Of a stretch of 64,000 nt of DNA, positions 35,104 to 44,249 are shown one piece after another. How positions within the stretch are numbered: position 1 is the stretch's first letter; each line of letters opens with the position of its first letter. Source of the stretch: Candidatus Rhodoferax randersensis (lineage in GTDB: Bacteria; Pseudomonadota; Gammaproteobacteria; Burkholderiales; Burkholderiaceae_C); contig JADKEH010000022.1 in NCBI GenBank assembly GCA_016718155.1, forward strand, positions 1 to 64,000. The letters are read 5' to 3'. The notes beneath the pieces are model-generated. The model was not told the origin of the DNA and did not search any database. It saw nothing but the letters and a program-made list of their open reading frames with translations. The position numbers and the translations under genes are program-made.

Positions 35104-37308
35104 GTGGCCGACAACAAATTTGCCGCGTACCTGTGCGCCGGCTGTGGCTTGGGCGAGGTGCTCGATCTTGGAACGATGGAGAAAGTGGCCAAGCGTGAAG
35201 GCAAGATGGCGCTGATCAAGCGCCACGACATGCTGTGCAGCGCCGAAGGGGTGCAGACCATTCGTGACGACATCCAGAACGAGGGCGTCACCCATGTGAT
35301 GATCGGCGCCTGCTCGCGCCGCGCCAAGACCGAGGCCTTTCATTTTCCGGACGTGGCCATGGCGCGCGCCAACCTGCGCGAAGGCGTGCTCTGGATCGTG
35401 GCCGAAGGCGCGGACCATGACGAGGTGCGCCAGGAAATGGCCGATGACTACATCCGCATGGGCTGCGCCGAACTCAAGAAGATGGCGGTGCCTGCCGGCA
35501 ACCCGAATCGCGCCTCGAACAAGCGCATCCTGGTTGTGGGCGGCGGCATGTCCGGCCTGACGGCGGCCATCGAGGCGGCGGATACGGGCTACGAGGTGCT
35601 GATCGTCGAGAAAGAAAGTGCACTCGGCGGCTGGGCCGCCAAGCTGCACAAGCGCGTGCCTTGCCGCGAGCCCTATGCCGAGCCACAGGACACCGGTGTG
35701 GCCGAGCTGGTGGCCCGCGTCATGGCGCATCCGAAGATCAGCGTGCACCTGGGCTCCACCCTGGCCGAGACCGCTGGCGCACCGGGCCGCTTTGCGGTCC
35801 GAATCGCGCAGACGAGTGGCACCGTCACCGAAGAGACCGTGGGCGCCATCATCCAGGCCAGCGGCTTCTCAAGCTACGACATGGCCAAGCTACCGGAACT
35901 CGGTGGCGGTTTGCCCGGTGTGGTCGATCAGGCTGGTTTGGAGCTGCTTGCCAAAAAGGCCAACGGCGGCGCCATCCAGCGCGCCGATGGCGCTGCGGTC
36001 AACAGCGTGGTGTTTGTGCAGTGCGCTGGTCAGCGCGACGAGAGCGGCACCCATCTGCCCTATTGCTCGGGCCACTGCTGCGCCACCAGCGTCAAGCAGG
36101 CCATGTACTTCAAGGACGCCAATCCCGATGTCGAAACCGTGGTGCTCTACACCGACCTGCGCATGCCCGGCATGGGTGAAGATTTCTACCGCAGCGCGCA
36201 GAACAAGGGCGTGATCTTCACCAAGGGCAAGGTCAGCCGGGTCCTGGCCGAGGGCAAGGGCTGCAGCGTGAACTTCCGCGACCTGATCCTGGACGAGGAC
36301 GTGACCGTGACCGCCGATCTGGTGGTGTTGGCCACCGGCCAGGTGCCGAATTCGGGTGTCAACATCGACATCCCCGAAGACCAGCAGCCTGTGGAAAAAC
36401 CGATTTCCATCCTGAACCTGACCTACCGCCAGGGCAAGGACTTGCCGCAGCTCAAGGCCGGCCTGACCGATTCGCACTTCATCTGTTTCCCCTACGAGAC
36501 CCGGCGCACCGGCATCTATGCGGCTGGCCCGGTACGCCGGCCCATGGACTTGGTTCAAGCCACGGACGACGCCACCGGCGCGGCGCTCAAGGCCATCCAG
36601 GCGGTGGAGAACGCGGCACAGGGCCGTGCCGCGCATCCGCGCTCGGGCGACCTGTCGTACCCGATCGTGCGGCTGGAAGGCTGCACCCAGTGCAAGCGCT
36701 GCACGGTGGAGTGCCCGTTTGGCGCCATCGACGAGGATGAGCGACGCTTCCCCGTCTTCAACGAGTCACGCTGCCGGCGCTGCGGCACCTGCATGGGTGC
36801 CTGCCCGGTGCGCGTGATTTCGTTCGAGAACTATTCGGTCGACACCGTGGGCAGCCAGATCAAGTCGCTCGACATGCCCGACGAGTTTTCCGAGCGGCCC
36901 CGCATCCTGCTGCTGGCCTGCGAGAACGACGCCTACCCGGCGCTGGACATGGCGGGCCTGTCGCGCACCGTCTATTCGGCCTTTGTGCGTGCCATTCCCG
37001 TGCGTTGCCTGGGCTCGGTCAATGCGATCTGGATCACCGATGCGCTCAACGGTGGCTGGGACGGCGTGATGCTGATGGGCTGCAAGAAGGGCGACGACTA
37101 CCAGTGTCACTTCGTCAAGGGCTCGGAGCTGGCGCATTACCGCCTGAGCAAGATCGACGACACGCTCCAGCAACTCGGGCTGGAGAAAGAACGTGTGATC
37201 AGTTTTGAAGTGGCGATCACCGACAGCCAGCGCGTGGCCACGTTGATCAACGACTACGCCGCCAAGATCAAGGAAATCGGCATGTCGCCGATGAAGGGGT
37301 TCAGCTGA
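35104..37308 (+). CDS. qmoB: Quinone-interacting membrane-bound oxidoreductase subunit B
   Basis: A 734-residue HdrA/MvhD fusion typical of QmoB. An FAD domain (ILVVGGGMSGLTAAIEAADT) starts near residue 140, two ferredoxin motifs begin at C527 (CTQCKRCTVECP) and C557 (CRRCGTCMGACP), and an MvhD-like domain follows (ILLLACENDAYPALD; LMGCKKGDDYQCHFVKG). The start is GTG at 35104, one base after the qmoA stop. The stop overlaps the start of the hdrC-like gene. It is presumed to bifurcate or relay electrons between AprBA and the Hdr-like partners. Confidence 0.93.
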   Translation: MADNKFAAYLCAGCGLGEVLDLGTMEKVAKREGKMALIKRHDMLCSAEGVQTIRDDIQNEGVTHVMIGACSRRAKTEAFHFPDVAMARANLREGVLWIVAEGADHDEVRQEMADDYIRMGCAELKKMAVPAGNPNRASNKRILVVGGGMSGLTAAIEAADTGYEVLIVEKESALGGWAAKLHKRVPCREPYAEPQDTGVAELVARVMAHPKISVHLGSTLAETAGAPGRFAVRIAQTSGTVTEETVGAIIQASGFSSYDMAKLPELGGGLPGVVDQAGLELLAKKANGGAIQRADGAAVNSVVFVQCAGQRDESGTHLPYCSGHCCATSVKQAMYFKDANPDVETVVLYTDLRMPGMGEDFYRSAQNKGVIFTKGKVSRVLAEGKGCSVNFRDLILDEDVTVTADLVVLATGQVPNSGVNIDIPEDQQPVEKPISILNLTYRQGKDLPQLKAGLTDSHFICFPYETRRTGIYAAGPVRRPMDLVQATDDATGAALKAIQAVENAAQGRAAHPRSGDLSYPIVRLEGCTQCKRCTVECPFGAIDEDERRFPVFNESRCRRCGTCMGACPVRVISFENYSVDTVGSQIKSLDMPDEFSERPRILLLACENDAYPALDMAGLSRTVYSAFVRAIPVRCLGSVNAIWITDALNGGWDGVMLMGCKKGDDYQCHFVKGSELAHYRLSKIDDTLQQLGLEKERVISFEVAITDSQRVATLINDYAAKIKEIGMSPMKGFS

Positions 37309-37961
37309 TGGAAGCGCTGAAGACGACCGGTACGACGCCGATGAGCGAAGCCAATGCCGCGGCGACGCTGCGTTACCGCAACAACTTCCTCAAGGAAGTC
37401 GAGGCGCACGTCGAGGATGGCGAGTGGGTCAAGATGTGCATGCAGTGCGGTGTGTGCGCGGGGTCCTGCCCGCTGGGCGCGCACTGGGAGCACACGCCAC
37501 AGAAAATCTTCATGATGATCCGCGCCGGCAAGCGCGACGAGGTGCTGCGGTCGGACGCCATGTGGATGTGCACGTCTTGCTACAACTGCGTGGTGCGCTG
37601 CCCGCGCAAGTTGCCCATCACGCAGATCATGCACGGCATCGCCAGCTATGCGCAAAAACTGGGCCTGGCGCCCAAGATGCAGCCGACGCGCGACTTTTCG
37701 ATCCAGTTCTGGAAGAACGCCACCCGGACCGGCCGCGTCAACGAACTCAAGCTGACCATGGGGTTGTACTTCAAGGATGGCCTGATGGCAGGCATCAAAC
37801 AAGGCTGGAACATGCGCAAGGTGGCGCTGGGCCTGATCAAGGCCGGGCGGCTCAATCCGTTCGAGCTGTTCGGCGGCCACCAATGCAAGGACCAGCAGGG
37901 CATTGCCGCCATGCTGAAGAAGGCCCGGGAAATCGAAGAGCGCAAGAGCGCGAAATCCTGA
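37308..37961 (+). CDS. hdrC: HdrC-like iron-sulfur protein of the Qmo complex
   Basis: A 217-residue HdrC-type protein with two 4Fe-4S motifs: C44-x2-C47-x2-C50-x3-C54 (CMQCGVCAGSCP) and C88-x2-C91-x2-C94-x3-C98 (CTSCYNCVVRCP). It resembles the N-terminal part of QmoC but lacks the cytochrome b membrane domain; no hydrophobic helices follow the clusters. Overlap with qmoB (ATGG at its stop) shows coupling. Some Apr-containing organisms are known to use separate HdrBC proteins in place of QmoC, and this looks like that type. Confidence 0.88.
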   Translation: MEALKTTGTTPMSEANAAATLRYRNNFLKEVEAHVEDGEWVKMCMQCGVCAGSCPLGAHWEHTPQKIFMMIRAGKRDEVLRSDAMWMCTSCYNCVVRCPRKLPITQIMHGIASYAQKLGLAPKMQPTRDFSIQFWKNATRTGRVNELKLTMGLYFKDGLMAGIKQGWNMRKVALGLIKAGRLNPFELFGGHQCKDQQGIAAMLKKAREIEERKSAKS

Positions 37962-37965
37962 GACC

Positions 37966-38018
37966 TTGCGGGACAGACCGCAGCTACGCACAGTGAGCCA
38001 GCTCTGTCCTCAACTGAT
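37966..38018. repeat. GGGACAGACC hairpin repeat, copy 2
   Basis: TTGCGGGACAGACC and GCTCTGTCCTCAACTGAT enclose a loop; it lies between the hdrC stop and the hdrB ribosome-binding site and so is transcribed within the operon. Confidence 0.82.
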
Positions 38019-38030
38019 TTGGAGATCATC

Positions 38031-38933
38031 ATGACCAAGAAAGAATACGCCTTCTACCCCGGCTGCTCGTCACAGCTCAAGGCCTCCGCCGCCAACTACA
38101 TGACCTCGGTCAACTCGATGTGCAAGACGCTGGACGTCAAGCTCACCGAGATTCCCGACTGGAACTGCTGCAGCGCGTCCATCGGCTATGCCGGTGGCGG
38201 CGAGCTTGAGCGGCTGGTGATGAATGCGCGCAACTTCACGCTGGCGCAAGATCACTTGCCAGGCCAGGACATCGTGGCGACCTGTGCCGCCTGCTGGCTC
38301 AACGCGCGCGAGTCCAAGGAAAAACTCGATGGCAGCGCGCAACTGCTGGCCGACACCAATGAGGCGCTGAAGATGGCCGGGCTCAACTACAAGGGCAGTG
38401 CGCCGGTGCGCCACATGGTCGAAGTGATGATCGAGGATTTTGGCTACGATGAGTTGAAGAAGCCGGTCGTCAAGTCGCTCGAAGGGATCAAGTTTGCTGG
38501 CTACGTGGGCTGCCAGACCAACCGCCCCTTCGGCATCGCCGGCGAGTCGTTCGAGAACCCGATGTACCTCGACAAGCTGGTCGAAACCGTGGGTGGCGAA
38601 GCGCTCACGTCCTATGACCAGAAGGTGACCTGCTGCGGCGGCGCGCTGGCCTTTTCAGAGCCCGAAAAAAGCCAGAAACAGATCCGCGACATCGTGGAGT
38701 CAGCCTACGACCACGGCGCCGAGATGATCGTCACGCCCTGTCCGCTGTGCCAGGCCAACGTCGAGGTTTACCAGTCCGAGATCAACCGCAAGCAGGGCAC
38801 CAAGCTCAACATGCCGGTGCTGTATTACTCGCAGTTGATGACGGTGGCGTACGGTGGGTCGGTGAAGGAAGCCGGGCTGGATGGGCATTTGATTCAGCCC
38901 AAGCGCTTGCAGGAGATTGCTTCGAAGAAGTGA
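38031..38933 (+). CDS. hdrB: HdrB-like CCG-domain iron-sulfur protein
   Basis: A 300-residue protein with two cysteine-rich CCG domains, as in heterodisulfide reductase HdrB. Clusters of ligands are WNCCSAS and TCAACW in the first half, and GCQTNRP, TCCGGAL and CPLCQANVE in the second. In methanogens these bind noncubane 4Fe-4S clusters that reduce heterodisulfides; here the protein is the likely terminal part of a soluble Qmo/Hdr relay. The start at 38031 has a GGAG site seven bases upstream. The next gene in this direction is far away, so this ends the operon. Confidence 0.9.
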   Translation: MTKKEYAFYPGCSSQLKASAANYMTSVNSMCKTLDVKLTEIPDWNCCSASIGYAGGGELERLVMNARNFTLAQDHLPGQDIVATCAACWLNARESKEKLDGSAQLLADTNEALKMAGLNYKGSAPVRHMVEVMIEDFGYDELKKPVVKSLEGIKFAGYVGCQTNRPFGIAGESFENPMYLDKLVETVGGEALTSYDQKVTCCGGALAFSEPEKSQKQIRDIVESAYDHGAEMIVTPCPLCQANVEVYQSEINRKQGTKLNMPVLYYSQLMTVAYGGSVKEAGLDGHLIQPKRLQEIASKK

Positions 38934-39164
38934 GTGATTACCAGGGTTTGTGCCTGCGGGCGACCCAAGCTGCGTTGCTCGGTGCAGCCTGGGTCTGGCC
39001 AGGCTCGCTGCGCTCAAACAACGCCAGCCCCGATCCGTCTGGCTCTGCGCGTCGCGCCTCGTCATAAGGACGGGGAGTCAGAGCATCCAACAAACGAACG
39101 GGTACGAACTTGGCGCGTATCCGGGATGCTCCGATGAATCTGAATCACAGATCTTCTGCTTGTT

Positions 39165-40061
39165 TCAGAATGCTTGCGGGAAACCCCGGTCTTTGGACTT
39201 CGGTGATGTAACCTTCATAGGTGAATTGGTCGCCTGATACAAGAAGCGTACCAATATAAGGAAGTCCAATGGAAGAAGCCAGCCGTGGTGACGGTTCAAG
39301 CGTTGCAAGTACTCTGCTGCATCACGCCCGACGGCGTTACGCATTGCGCGCCCGCCTGATGCGACGGGGCGTCGTTCGGCCTCCAGACCAGCAAGTTCAA
39401 GATATTCTCGCCATAACTCTCGGAACTTGAGGGCCGAGGGGTGGTTGACCTCGAAGATATCGGCGCTCATTTTGAGAGCATTGGGATAGCCCTGGCGCCC
39501 AATTTGCGTCAATCGATCCGCCAAGCTCATAGCCTTGGCTTCCGAGATCAACTCATTGCCTAGCGGTATCTGTAGCGAATGCGCTAGTTTCGAAAGCTCT
39601 GAGCTTCGCGAGAAGTCGACTATTGATTCGATTGATTGACGGGCTACCAGTTCAATCAATTCAATGGCATCGGTGGACGATACCTCGAAGAACTCTCGAT
39701 CAGGCAAGAACCGGACGCCCCTTTCGGCAAGGAGACGGTGAATATGTTTCTCAACGCTCTCACAGTCATCAACTAGGCTTGAGTGGACCAGCTCAAATGG
39801 TGAAGGAACGCCTGTTGTGCGAAGCTCGCGCGCACGATCTGACGGATCGCGTTCGGTTCTTCCGATTTTGACGACCCCAGGCATTGCTCGATTCGTTAGA
39901 ACGTAGATGTATCCATGTGCCACAACAGCTCCGTTTGGTTGTGAGGGCCAAAGTACGCGGGGCCGCGCGCTCTTAGGTAGTCCATCTTGCTTGAAGTCTG
40001 CTACGTCTACTGCTGCCCCCAGGGCGAACAGGACGTACGATTTGTTTGTGCCGTGCAGCAA
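39165..40061 (-). CDS. GIY-YIG / T5orf172-type protein
   Basis: A 298-residue protein with an N-terminal GIY-YIG-like (T5orf172/MUG113) domain: GYIYVLTNRAMPGVVKIGRT, then ARELRTTGVPSPFELVHSS and HIHRLLAERGVRFLPDREFF. The C-terminal half is helical and not recognised. Such domains occur in phage, restriction and accessory-island proteins, with nuclease activity often unproven. The start is uncertain; about 45 residues precede the domain. It opens the accessory region that separates the qmo genes from the apr genes. Confidence 0.7.
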   Translation of the reverse strand: MLHGTNKSYVLFALGAAVDVADFKQDGLPKSARPRVLWPSQPNGAVVAHGYIYVLTNRAMPGVVKIGRTERDPSDRARELRTTGVPSPFELVHSSLVDDCESVEKHIHRLLAERGVRFLPDREFFEVSSTDAIELIELVARQSIESIVDFSRSSELSKLAHSLQIPLGNELISEAKAMSLADRLTQIGRQGYPNALKMSADIFEVNHPSALKFRELWREYLELAGLEAERRPVASGGRAMRNAVGRDAAEYLQRLNRHHGWLLPLDFLILVRFLYQATNSPMKVTSPKSKDRGFPQAF

Positions 40062-40151
40062 TAGTGTCGGCGCAATCTAAGTTTTTTGAAATAGGCATAA
40101 CAGATACATGTTGCATGGCCGCGCAAACCCGAAAACTGATAGCAGCCACTT

Positions 40152-40487
40152 TCAGCTACCCGAGGCAGCACGGCGTTTCGTTGCCGGGCCAGAAGCTGGC
40201 TTGGTCGCGCGTGGTTCTTCCGCCAAGCGGCCGGTCACATACTTGTGCAGAACGCTGGCGATGAGTGTTTGGTAGGGCAGGCCTTCTTCCAGTGCCTTGA
40301 CCTGAATGTCGCTCAGATCGCCGGAAGACAGGCGGATGTTGACCCGGCGATCCTTGATGGCGGTCGCGCGCGCAACGACCTTGAACTTCGCAAGCTCGGC
40401 TTTGGTGGTCACGGATTTCAACTGGCCTCTTGCGTAGGCGGTCAGGACTTCCAGTTCGTCGTCGTCAGTTTTTGGCATCTGCTTCAC
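40152..40487 (-). CDS. CopG/BrnA-type antitoxin, orphan
   Basis: A 111-residue protein whose C-terminal half (RRVNIRLSSGDLSDIQVKAL, then EGLPYQTLIASVLHKYVTGR) matches the CopG-antitoxin (PF12441) ribbon-helix-helix family. It would be the DNA-binding antitoxin of a type II system. I could not find its toxin in the 200 bases upstream in any frame. It may be an orphan left after the toxin was lost. Start is GTG at 40487 or an ATG four codons later. Confidence 0.68.
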   Translation of the reverse strand: MKQMPKTDDDELEVLTAYARGQLKSVTTKAELAKFKVVARATAIKDRRVNIRLSSGDLSDIQVKALEEGLPYQTLIASVLHKYVTGRLAEEPRATKPASGPATKRRAASGS

Positions 40488-40662
40488 CTTGATTCAAATA
40501 GTCCTTCGTGCCTTTGCGGCTCGGGACGACGGTCGGACGCGCTGCTGTGTGCTTCTTTTGTCACCATACTGACGATGGGGCTGGGGTATCGGGCACGAAG
40601 CTGGCACCGGCTGATCCGCCAGCGCCATACACGGATTTGAACGATTGTGGCTTGCGTTGTCA

Positions 40663-40681
40663 ATACAAAGATTTGTATAAT
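40663..40681 (+). promoter_or_regulatory. Promoter with overlapping dyad for the higBA operon
   Basis: A -10 element TATAAT (40676-40681) with a -35-like TTGCGT 18 bases upstream. The perfect dyad ATACAAAGATTTGTAT (40663-40678) overlaps the -10, as expected for an autorepressing antitoxin operator. The transcribed operon is interrupted by the group II intron inserted ten bases downstream. Confidence 0.6.
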
Positions 40682-40690
40682 GAAAACATG

Positions 40691-42701
40691 GTGCGTCCTG
40701 AAGAATCCGCAATTGAAAGCAGCCTGCTGCAAGAGGTGGCGGATTCGCGCTGTATTGAACCAGCGGGTGCAAGTCCCGCGCGGGTAATCGTCGCAGAGCC
40801 CGCTAGCAGACCCCGGACACGGCAAGAGATTGCGGCGTCTGAGCGGGGTGTCAAAAGCCCTTGGAAACGAGGGGAGCAAGTTCGCGGGCCACAACATAAA
40901 GTGAAGCCTGCAGCCTCGTCAGATTTACAAAGTGCAAGCCGAGCCGCTCATGTCACGGCGAAGGCCACGTCCTCAGACCTGCAAGCGAATGGGACTGGGG
41001 GTTGCACCGGGGTATGGGGAGTGGCACGCGAACACGGCTCAATACGGAACAGGAGAGACCCGTCTGTGCGGCCCCGGTCAGGGCAAGGCGACTCGTATAA
41101 GCCCAAGGCGAAATCGAGCGCTGCACAGCGGGAGTCCGAGGGGAACATAGTACCGACAGGCTTGGCGCAAGCCAAGCCTACGAAGGCCGCGCGGCATAAC
41201 GCGGCTGGAGGGAAGGCTCCCTGCGGTGGTCATGTTGACAGAGCAGGTAAGCACGAGGGAATGGCCGGCCAGACCGGACCTAAGCACCCCGACGGTGAAC
41301 AACCGAGCGACAAAGTGCGACAACTGCAAAGGCAACTTTGGGCCGCAGCCAAGCAAGCGCGGGACAGACGCTTTCACGCCGTGTACGACAAAACATACAG
41401 GGCCGACATCCTGTATGAAGCGTGGAAGCGAGTGCGCAGCAATCGAGGCGCCGCCGGAGTAGACCGGCAAAGCATCGAAGAAGTAGAGCGGTATGGCGTA
41501 CAGCGCCTGTTACAAGAGCTGGGCGTCGAACTGCGAGCAGGTCGATACAAGGCGCAAGTCGTACGGCGCACCTACATACCCAAGGCCAATGGAGACAAAC
41601 GCCCCTTGGGCATCCCTACGGTACGTGATCGAGTCGTGCAAATGGCGGCCAAACTGGTCTTGAGCCGATCTTCGAGGCGGACTTCGCCCCTCGTATGGTT
41701 TTGGCCCCGGCGCGGGCAGTCATGGCCCTGGAGCACCTCAGGCAACTGGGTGCGCGCGGGGGCCAGCACGTACTTGACGCAGACATCCGCGACTACTGGC
41801 AGCATAGAGCACGACAAGCTGCTGACCCTGGTTGGGCAGCGCGCCACGATGCTCAGCTGCTACGCCAATGGCTGCAAGCAGGCGTGTTGGAGGACGGCAA
41901 GATAAACCAGCCCAAGGCGGGAACCCCCAAGGCGGCGTGATATCCCCGCTGCTATCCAACATTTATCTGCGTACTGGACAAGGTGTGGGCAAAGCACTGC
42001 GCACACCTGGGCACGCTGGTGCGATACGCGGACGACTTCGTGGTCATGAGCGAAAGCCAAGAAGACTGCGAAGAAGCCCAAAGACGCATCGAACACGTGC
42101 TAGGCGATTGGGATTGAAGCTGCACAAAAGACGCGACGCGTGAACTTGGCAGATGGCCGCGAAGGATTCGATTTCCTGGGCTGCCACCTGCACAAGCGCA
42201 TGAGCGGGCGTGTGGGCGCAAAGAGGACTAAGACGCTACTACCTACACCCGGTTGGCTCAGCCCACGCGCGATGAAGCGGCGGGCCAGGTGGGGCTGACA
42301 CCCAGGGGGCGATGCCACCAGACATACGCAGCGTCATAGCCCAACTCAACCCGCTGCTTAGAGGCTGGGGGCAGTACTTGAAGTGGCAACGCAGCGGCAG
42401 TTCATCTCGGTGGACGACTACGTTGTAAGGCGACTCAAGAGTCTGAGGCTCAAGCGGCCGGCAGCCGCCTCAAAGGCCAAGCCCGTCGCTGGAGGCGTGA
42501 GTATTTTGAAAGTCTTGGGCTGTATCGACTGCGAGGCACGATCCGCTATCCTGACAAGCCCCGGTAACAGGAGGCACGCGTAATGCTGCGAGCCGACAGG
42601 CCACGGTAAGCCGTGTGCGGGAAATCCGCACGCACGGTTTGAAAGGGGGCGTTGGCTCTTTGTTAACGGCCTTCGGGCTCTAGAAAAGAACCAACGTCTA
42701 C
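40691..42701 (+). mobile_element. Group II intron
   Basis: The 5' end is GTGCG (group II consensus GUGYG). A domain-V hairpin is at 42608-42640 (AAGCCGTGTGCGG, GAAA loop region, CCGCACGCACGGTT), followed by a domain-VI-like stem (CGTTGGCTCTT paired with AAGAACCAACG) and an AC end at 42701. The GGGAACATAGTACC string near 41140 fits domain II/III. The whole is 2011 bp and contains a broken reverse-transcriptase gene. It sits between the higBA promoter and the higB start. Confidence 0.85.
41261..42567 (+). pseudogene. Group II intron reverse transcriptase/maturase, frameshifted
   Basis: Reading from 41261 gives the LtrA-type N-terminus (WKRVRSNRGAAGVDRQSIEE; TYIPKANGDKRPLGIPTVRD). After QMAAKLVL the frame is lost by a missing G, and later conserved parts (QGGVISPLLSNIYL near 41935; RYADDFVV near 42025; the maturase end LGLYRLRGTIRYP before 42567) lie in different frames. 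At least three indels are needed, so it is probably inactive as written. Splicing would then need a maturase supplied in trans. Confidence 0.85.
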
Positions 42702-42703
42702 CA

Positions 42704-43033
42704 ATGAAACAGATTGAGTTTCGTGGCGGTTCGCTGGATGACTTTCGTGCCTTCCCGCGCAGTGCCATGCGAGAGGCGGGCTATCAACTGGACAAGGTGC
42801 AGCACGGCCTGCCGCCTGATGATGCCAAGGCCATGACGTCGATTGGTACCGGTGTCATGGAGTTACTTGTGTGGGACGAGGCGGGCACGTTTCGCGTGGT
42901 TTACGTTGCCAAGTTCTCGGATGCCGTGTACGTGTTGCATTGCTTTCAGAAGAAGACCCAGCAGACCGCCAAGAAAGATATTGATTTGGCCAGCAAACGC
43001 TTCAGGGAATTGCTCCAGGAGATACGATCATGA
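42704..43033 (+). CDS. higB: HigB/RelE-like toxin (phage Gp49-like)
   Basis: A 109-residue toxin of the Gp49/HigB type. The sequence MKQIEFRGGSLDDFRAFPRS, then VMELLVWDEAGTFRVVYVAK and VYVLHCFQKKTQQT matches the family. Members cleave mRNA on the ribosome. It overlaps the antitoxin gene by four bases. The start lies three bases after the end of the group II intron, so translation may depend on intron splicing or on a start signal inside the intron. Confidence 0.88.
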   Translation: MKQIEFRGGSLDDFRAFPRSAMREAGYQLDKVQHGLPPDDAKAMTSIGTGVMELLVWDEAGTFRVVYVAKFSDAVYVLHCFQKKTQQTAKKDIDLASKRFRELLQEIRS

Positions 43034-43359
43034 CCAACAAAAAGCGATTCGCCAGTGTCTGGGACGCCATCGAAGACACGCCGCAGGAAGCGGCCAGCAT
43101 GAAGGCGCGCTCTGCCTTGATGATGGCCTTGAGCGTGGCTATTCAGGAGCGCAGCATGACCCAAAGCGAGGCCGCGAAACTGTTTGGCGTGACTCAACCG
43201 CGTATCTCTGATCTGATGCGGGGCAAGGTGAACCTGTTTTCGCTCGACACCTTGATCGACATGGCTGCCACGGCGGGCATGGCCCCGACGGTCAAGGTCA
43301 CCAAGCTCAAGACATCCGCCACGAAGCGCCCGTCGCAAGCCAAGCTGCTTGCCGCCTGA
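43030..43359 (+). CDS. higA: HigA-like XRE-family antitoxin
   Basis: A 109-residue antitoxin with an XRE helix-turn-helix (MTQSEAAKLFGVTQPRISDL, then MRGKVNLFSLDTLIDMA). The start overlaps the higB stop. In reversed-order higBA systems the antitoxin follows the toxin, as here. It would neutralise HigB and repress the operon by binding the dyad at 40663. Confidence 0.88.
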   Translation: MTNKKRFASVWDAIEDTPQEAASMKARSALMMALSVAIQERSMTQSEAAKLFGVTQPRISDLMRGKVNLFSLDTLIDMAATAGMAPTVKVTKLKTSATKRPSQAKLLAA

Positions 43360-43450
43360 GGCGCACCGGACACCCGCCGCCAGCGCTATATGGATATGAC
43401 AAAGTTGTTGTTTACTACGCCAGACCGTGGCGGCACAATGTGGACAGCCA

Positions 43451-43496
43451 ACATCCGACAATCAGTTGAGGACAGGGCTAAAGGTCTGTCCCGCAA
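43451..43496. repeat. GGGACAGACC hairpin repeat, copy 3
   Basis: ACATCCGACAATCAGTTGAG then GGACAGG, a short loop, and GGTCTGTCCCGCAAA. It is in the opposite orientation to copies 1 and 2 and lies just before the rhodanese gene. Confidence 0.82.
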
Positions 43497-43513
43497 AGCA
43501 TCAGGAGTCAAGC

Positions 43514-43903
43514 ATGGACCATATCACCCCGCAACAAGCCTTTGATGAGCTTCAGGCCAAACCGAATACGTTGTTGATCGACTGCCGCACCGAGGCCGAG
43601 TTCTACTACGTGGGCCATCCGGTCGACGCCGTCAACATCGAGTGGAATACCGAGCCGGATTTTGAGATCAATCCGCACTTCAGCGACACGGCCTTGCGCA
43701 TGGCCGGGCGCAAGGATCGGGCGATCATCTTGATCTGCCGCAGCGGCAAGCGCTCAGTCGATGCGGGCTTGGCGCTGGAGCAGCATGGGTTTACCAATGT
43801 GCGCAACGTGCTCGAAGGCTTTGAGGGCGAGTTGGACCCCGAGCACCACCGCGGCACACTCGGCGGCTGGCGCATGCGTGGATTGCCCTGGCGCCAACTC
43901 TGA
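43514..43903 (+). CDS. Rhodanese-domain sulfurtransferase
   Basis: A 129-residue single-domain rhodanese. The active-site loop is C75-R-S-G-K-R-S (ILICRSGKRSVDAGLAL), and LLIDCRTEAEFYYVGHPVDA is typical of the domain start. It may move sulfane sulfur in the cytoplasm, which fits the surrounding sulfur-oxidation genes, although it lies among toxin-antitoxin genes. The start at 43514 begins the family sequence; the frame upstream runs through the hairpin repeat. There is no signal peptide. Confidence 0.88.
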   Translation: MDHITPQQAFDELQAKPNTLLIDCRTEAEFYYVGHPVDAVNIEWNTEPDFEINPHFSDTALRMAGRKDRAIILICRSGKRSVDAGLALEQHGFTNVRNVLEGFEGELDPEHHRGTLGGWRMRGLPWRQL

Positions 43904-43985
43904 GGCCCGGTGTCGGGAGGTTCGCCCGACATCGCTCAGTGGCCAGAAACGAGTTCACGCACTCATCTGCATCGATGTAGTACCA

Positions 43986-44006
43986 TTACAAAATCAATTT
44001 TTGTAA
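43986..44006. promoter_or_regulatory. Dyad upstream of the AbrB-type antitoxin gene
   Basis: Seven-base arms TTACAAA and TTTGTAA are separated by seven bases, ending ten bases before the antitoxin start. This is a likely autoregulatory operator; the core resembles the dyad before higBA. Confidence 0.5.
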
Positions 44007-44015
44007 GGATACAAG

Positions 44016-44237
44016 ATGTCTGAATCAACCCTCACCATCAAGGGCCAAACTACTGTTCCCCAGCCGGTGCGTGAGGCCATGCACGCCGGGTCGGGAACCA
44101 AATTGATTTGGAGTGTCATGCCCGATGGCACGGCGATCGTTCGTGCAAAGACCAGGTCGATCATGGACCTGGCTGGAACTTTGAAAGTGCCGAAGGGGAA
44201 GAAGGTTCGCATTGAAGATATGAATCCATGGCGCTAA
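44016..44237 (+). CDS. vapB: AbrB/VapB-type antitoxin
   Basis: A 73-residue SpoVT/AbrB-fold protein (STLTIKGQTTVPQPVREAM; the C-terminal part KVPKGKKVRIEDMNPWR would wrap the toxin). The start follows AAGGATACAAG. It is paired with the PIN-domain toxin 12 bases downstream. It would bind the dyad just upstream of its own start. Confidence 0.85.
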   Translation: MSESTLTIKGQTTVPQPVREAMHAGSGTKLIWSVMPDGTAIVRAKTRSIMDLAGTLKVPKGKKVRIEDMNPWR

Positions 44238-44249
44238 AGGTCGTTTGAT

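Noticed and set aside
40488..40690. Possible BrnT-like toxin upstream of the CopG-type antitoxin
   Set aside because: All three minus-strand frames were read; a short C-terminal-like peptide exists but a stop lies about 30 residues upstream and no toxin motif is present.
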